A stretch of 24,577 bases of DNA from a virus, in the IMG/VR virus record IMGVR_UViG_3300013118_000118, positions 1 through 24,577 of that record; one strand, written 5' to 3'. Under the pieces are notes generated by a model. The model saw nothing but the letters and a program-made list of their open reading frames with translations, made no database searches and was not told where the DNA came from. The position numbers and the translations under genes are program-made. Below are positions 22,237-24,577 of the stretch, in pieces (position 1 is the stretch's first letter; every line of letters starts with the position of its first letter).

Positions 22237-22524
22237 CTAAGTGAACAAACTGTCCAGCCACGCGCACGCCTTCCGCCATGCCCGGCGGTGCCATGCCTCG
22301 TGAATGTTCAGGTAATCCATCAGGATCCGCGCAAGCGCCTGAGTTGACACGCTGCACTGGCGCTCACCCTTGGCCGCTGCGTCAACACACAAGTCGCTCA
22401 GGTCAATTAGATCATCATGTGTCGGTGGCTCTTGCTTGAGCAGCACGCCAAGTTGTGCACAGTTGCGCGACATCTCTGCAGCCGCCCTGAATGCCTCAAC
22501 CAGTCCGAACCATCCGGTGCTCAT
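22237..22524 (-). CDS. Hypothetical protein of 95 aa
   Basis: This mostly helical protein (EAFRAAAEMSRNCAQLGVLL, then PTHDDLIDLSDLCVDAAAK, then helices to the end) has three cysteines and a Trp-rich end (HEAWHRRAWRKACAWLDSLF). I do not recognise the family. It has AGGAGGGG about 9 bases before ATG 22524 and lies 12 bases after the hydrolase-like gene, so it is probably co-transcribed. An accessory or regulatory function is possible but nothing in the sequence points to one. Confidence 0.45.
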   Translation of the reverse strand: MSTGWFGLVEAFRAAAEMSRNCAQLGVLLKQEPPTHDDLIDLSDLCVDAAAKGERQCSVSTQALARILMDYLNIHEAWHRRAWRKACAWLDSLFT

Positions 22525-22536
22525 CTCCTGCCCCTC

Positions 22537-23559
22537 CTATCTCACTATCACCGCATCCAGCGCAGGCACGGTCACGCCGCGCCAGGCCACCGGCTCGGGC
22601 TTGGGATTGACCAGCACCCGGCCGTGCTCATGCTCTCGGCTGAATAGCCGCGTGGGGATCACGGTGAACTCGCGCTCTGCCACTGGTTCGCCTAGCTCGA
22701 TCAACTCATCGTAGAACTCGCACCAGACCGCGCCCTCCTTGTAGCGACTCATGCTGGGATGTGCCCACGCCATCCAGTGCGCATCGAATAGGTCAGCCGT
22801 GGCAGAGCCGAGCCGCAAATACTGCGCTCTCTTTGCGTCATTCCAGCCAGGCTGGCAGAAGCCCTCTAGCATCGCCGGGTGCCGCCGGCAGGCAGCGCCC
22901 CAATGACGCCAGCGCAAGAGCTTGCCGTAGTCCTGGTCACGGCTATCAACCTCAGACTCAAAGTCTTTGAACAGGAAGCCCTCTAGCTTCTGCATCCAGA
23001 AGGCTCGCAGATAGGTGGGCGGAAAGTAGTAGCCGTGGAAAGCATTGCATGTCCGCATAGCAATGCGCCGCGTGGCAGCCTGCACCATGCGATGAAAGCT
23101 CGCACGCCAGAGCTCGAGGTTGGGCACATAGCGCAGCCATGCAGAATGCGGGTTATAGGCCAGATCCTCAAAGTGTATGCCGTCGCACCAGTCCTGCACA
23201 TCGTCGTGGTCTGCAATGATGCGCATGACCACGCCAGCCTGCAGCAGCCCTAGGTCAACCGCATAGCGGTCGCACCCAGGCCCGCCCCAACCAGGGACAA
23301 GGTCGCCATGCTCATCATGCAGTAGCGCGCCTTGGTCAAGCGCGTGTCTGGTAAGCGAGCGGTCAGGTTCCCAGTTAGGCAACGGGTCATCACGCTCGGG
23401 CCAATACCAGACCGTCTGCAATCCTTGGGGCAGCAGCACGATTGCGCCCGGCTTTGTGTGTGTAGGCGCTCGAGGTGTCATCACAATGTCAAAGCGTTCT
23501 GCGCTGTCATTGATCCTGTGGCCCGATCCGCCGAACTCCCACGTCCAGAACTTAGCCAT
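22537..23559 (-). CDS. Putative glycoside-hydrolase-like protein (TIM barrel type)
   Basis: This 340-aa protein has an ideal ribosome site (GGGAGGG, 5 bases before ATG 23559). The N-terminal half carries DEHGDLVPGWGGPGCDRYAV at 82-101 and CDGIHFEDLAYNP at 125-137. A W/D-G-hydrophobic-E/D-D-L pattern of this kind ends a barrel strand in the uncharacterised glycoside-hydrolase-like (GHL) families. The C-terminus (about 305-325) has LFSREHEHGRVLVNP, matching the small beta-domain that closes several such hydrolases. E131 and D132 are candidate catalytic acids. There is no signal peptide, so it acts in the cell or in the virion. Its place before terminase is unusual. The family is inferred by eye. 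Confidence 0.5.
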   Translation of the reverse strand: MAKFWTWEFGGSGHRINDSAERFDIVMTPRAPTHTKPGAIVLLPQGLQTVWYWPERDDPLPNWEPDRSLTRHALDQGALLHDEHGDLVPGWGGPGCDRYAVDLGLLQAGVVMRIIADHDDVQDWCDGIHFEDLAYNPHSAWLRYVPNLELWRASFHRMVQAATRRIAMRTCNAFHGYYFPPTYLRAFWMQKLEGFLFKDFESEVDSRDQDYGKLLRWRHWGAACRRHPAMLEGFCQPGWNDAKRAQYLRLGSATADLFDAHWMAWAHPSMSRYKEGAVWCEFYDELIELGEPVAEREFTVIPTRLFSREHEHGRVLVNPKPEPVAWRGVTVPALDAVIVR

Positions 23560-23602
23560 GTAGCCCTCCCTAGCCTACTGTCATTCCGTAGATGTCAGGG
23601 CA

Positions 23603-24001
23603 CTATTTGTGACGGCCATTCTCCACTTCCTCTGCCAACTCAGTCGCCATGCGCTTGATCTTCATCAGCGTACCTAGCGCCATGTCTAGCTTGGTCATAG
23701 TAAGGCTCACCATCTCACCGCTCTGCGGGGCCAACACGGCGCACTCGGTTGCTATGCGCCTTGCCTTCTCTGCAATCGGATTAGGCGGCATGTGCGGCTC
23801 GGGTTGTTCCATGTAGGCAACCACGCGCAGCGGTGGCAGAATGATGCCGATGTCTCTATTGGCAGACCTCCAGGCGGACGATGTGCATGAGCGGTAGGCA
23901 CACCAGCGCGGCACAAACCGCGAACCGTCCCCACGGTCGATTGTAACTAAGAGGCCCTTCTCTAGCGGCGCATTGTCCACGTCAGTGTTCCACTCTGTCA
24001 T
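23603..24001 (-). CDS. Hypothetical protein, DUF551-like at its N-terminus
   Basis: This 132-aa protein has residues 1-75 (NTDVDNAPLEKGLLVTIDRG ... VVAYMEQPEPHMPP) resembling the pattern of small phage DUF551 proteins, where a W/M-x-P-EPP tail closes the domain. Residues 80-130 are two helices with a basic end. The match is weak and the function of such proteins is unknown. Its ATG overlaps the upstream TGA (ATGA at 23998-24001). Confidence 0.4.
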   Translation of the reverse strand: MTEWNTDVDNAPLEKGLLVTIDRGDGSRFVPRWCAYRSCTSSAWRSANRDIGIILPPLRVVAYMEQPEPHMPPNPIAEKARRIATECAVLAPQSGEMVSLTMTKLDMALGTLMKIKRMATELAEEVENGRHK

Positions 24002-24456
24002 CCTGCACCACCTCCCCCGCCTCCGGGCGCGCCTTCATCCTCTAGCTCAGGCGGCGGATCCTCGGGCGGGTTAGTGCGGCAACACTTCCTGCCGCATTCG
24101 ACGCGCTGCGATTTCGCAATACCGTCTTGTTTCTTCAGCTCAGCTTCGAATTGCTCGTAAGCATCTTCACTCTCGGCCATCCGCCGTGCGATCGACCTGG
24201 CAAATTCACCCAGATCAACGCGCAGCCGCATTTCGCGCTCCAGAAGTTGCCGCATCTCTTCCTGCAATTCGGGATAGCGCGTTAGAACACCGCTCTCGAA
24301 CCAGCTCCACGCGGCAACATATGGCTCGCCCCGGCGAAGCAGCTGTCGGTACAACTCCTGCATCCCCAGGCCGCACGAGGCCTTGAGTTGCTTAGTGCGC
24401 TGGAAGTCCTCGCCCGTCATGCGAATCGTTTTGGCGTCTGTTTTTGGCTTTGCCAT
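23998..24456 (-). CDS. Hypothetical protein with possible ribbon-helix-helix start and Cys/Gly tail
   Basis: I choose ATG 24456 (152 aa), 6 bases after AAGGAG. The ATG at 24462 would have no spacing. Residues 8-42 (KTIRMTGEDFQRTKQLKASCG, then LGMQELYRQLLRRG) have the strand-helix-helix order of small DNA-binding proteins, which is an inference. A long charged helix, probably coiled coil, covers about 55-110. The tail CGRKCCRTNPPEDPPPE plus an acidic stretch and a six-glycine run looks appended. Two pieces of this 3-prime end recur upstream at 24497-24567. Confidence 0.5.
   Translation of the reverse strand: MAKPKTDAKTIRMTGEDFQRTKQLKASCGLGMQELYRQLLRRGEPYVAAWSWFESGVLTRYPELQEEMRQLLEREMRLRVDLGEFARSIARRMAESEDAYEQFEAELKKQDGIAKSQRVECGRKCCRTNPPEDPPPELEDEGAPGGGGGGAG
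24059..24080 (-). repeat. 22-bp direct repeat, copy inside the 152-aa gene
   Basis: This unit encodes CRTNPPE here. The exact 22 bases recur at 24497-24518, 438 bases away. A chance match of this length within 24.5 kb is very unlikely. Confidence 0.8.
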
Positions 24457-24486
24457 CGGCATCTCCTTTTCTGATCCTGATGAACC

Positions 24487-24549
24487 CTAGCACATTTCCT
24501 CGGGCGGGTTAGTGCGGCCAGCGCCTGCGAAAAGAGCCAACTCATTCAT
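24487..24549 (-). pseudogene. Remnant of a C5-DNA methyltransferase start (20 codons)
   Basis: The frame reads MNELALFAGAG, then RTNPPEEMC and TAG. MNELALFAGAGG is the usual opening of phage and bacterial C5-cytosine methyltransferases, in which LF-GAGG is motif I for S-adenosyl-methionine binding. Here it breaks off before the second G of the GG pair and passes into the copied repeat. The start overlaps the upstream stop as ATGAATGA, a normal phage gene joint, so the remnant lies where a full gene would begin. Nothing of catalytic motif IV is present. A functional 20-aa peptide is unlikely. Confidence 0.6.
24497..24518 (-). repeat. 22-bp direct repeat, copy in the methyltransferase remnant
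   Basis: This is an exact copy of 24059-24080. A second shared block of 14 bases (actctcggccatcc) lies at 24554-24567 and at 24169-24182, in the same order but with 35 instead of 88 intervening bases. The region is thus a shortened partial duplicate of the 152-aa gene's 3-prime end. Confidence 0.8.
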
Positions 24550-24577
24550 TCGGACTCTCGGCCATCCTCTGCGCGGC
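24542..24577 (-). CDS. C-terminal end of an upstream gene (partial)
   Basis: The visible end reads AAQRMAESPNE and stops at TGA 24542-24544. It matches ARRMAESED in the 152-aa gene (coding bases 24169-24182 identical), so this gene is probably a paralogue or the parent of that segment. The rest lies outside the window. Confidence 0.5.
   Translation of the reverse strand, partial: AAQRMAESPNE

Noticed and set aside
1-24577. CRISPR arrays, tRNA or rRNA genes, and stop-codon reassignment
   Set aside because: No regularly spaced repeats or cloverleaf-type sequences were seen. TAG, TGA and TAA all act as stops at gene ends, so the standard code applies.

Overview
The window is a block of about 24.5 kb of a tailed-phage genome, almost certainly a siphovirus with an HK97-type head. 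It is more likely a resident, decaying prophage than a free phage. Nearly every gene lies on the minus strand, tightly packed with ATGA, TGATG or TAGTG stop/start overlaps and AGGGGG or GGAGG ribosome sites, so the operon reads from the right edge to the left. Base composition is GC-rich. The tail-tip set (DUF1833 protein, NlpC/P60 protein, J-type central fibre) is of the kind found in phages of Proteobacteria. The host cannot be named from this sequence. No integrase, repressor, tRNA or CRISPR is visible.

Reading order, right to left. (1) 24487-24577: the end of a gene plus the first 11 codons of what looks like a C5-DNA methyltransferase, fused to a copied piece of the neighbouring gene. 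(2) 22237-24456: four accessory genes, including a protein resembling glycoside-hydrolase-like TIM barrels, then a 147-bp non-coding gap with a duplicated ribosome-site sequence. (3) 19697-22089: packaging genes (HNH endonuclease, small and large terminase). (4) 19595-19696: a promoter-like site overlapped by a 12-bp palindrome. (5) 16128-19594: portal, HK97-type prohead protease, major capsid protein. (6) 14441-16109: three probable head or surface proteins, one lectin-like. (7) 12509-14444: a 58-aa gene, then connector, head closure, gp10-like protein and tail terminator. (8) 10634-12519: a small Cys/His protein, two paralogous tail-tube-like proteins, and the tail assembly chaperone with a -1 frameshift extension. 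(9) 1081-10612: tape measure, tail-tip proteins, an inserted signal-peptide protein, NlpC/P60 protein, the 1285-aa J-like fibre and two small structural proteins. (10) 242-1065: lysis (membrane protein, transglycosylase endolysin). (11) 1-221: an amino-methyltransferase gene cut after about 34 codons by the end of an insertion element whose coding sequence runs on the plus strand off the left edge.

The main points are the frameshift signal with its unlisted 54-codon extension, the two broken DNA methyltransferase genes at the two ends, a change in base composition inside the receptor-binding end of the J protein (about 2122-3190), the hydrolase-like gene next to the packaging genes, and the secreted-type protein placed between the L-like and K-like tail genes. 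All family calls are from motif recognition by eye; no search was run.
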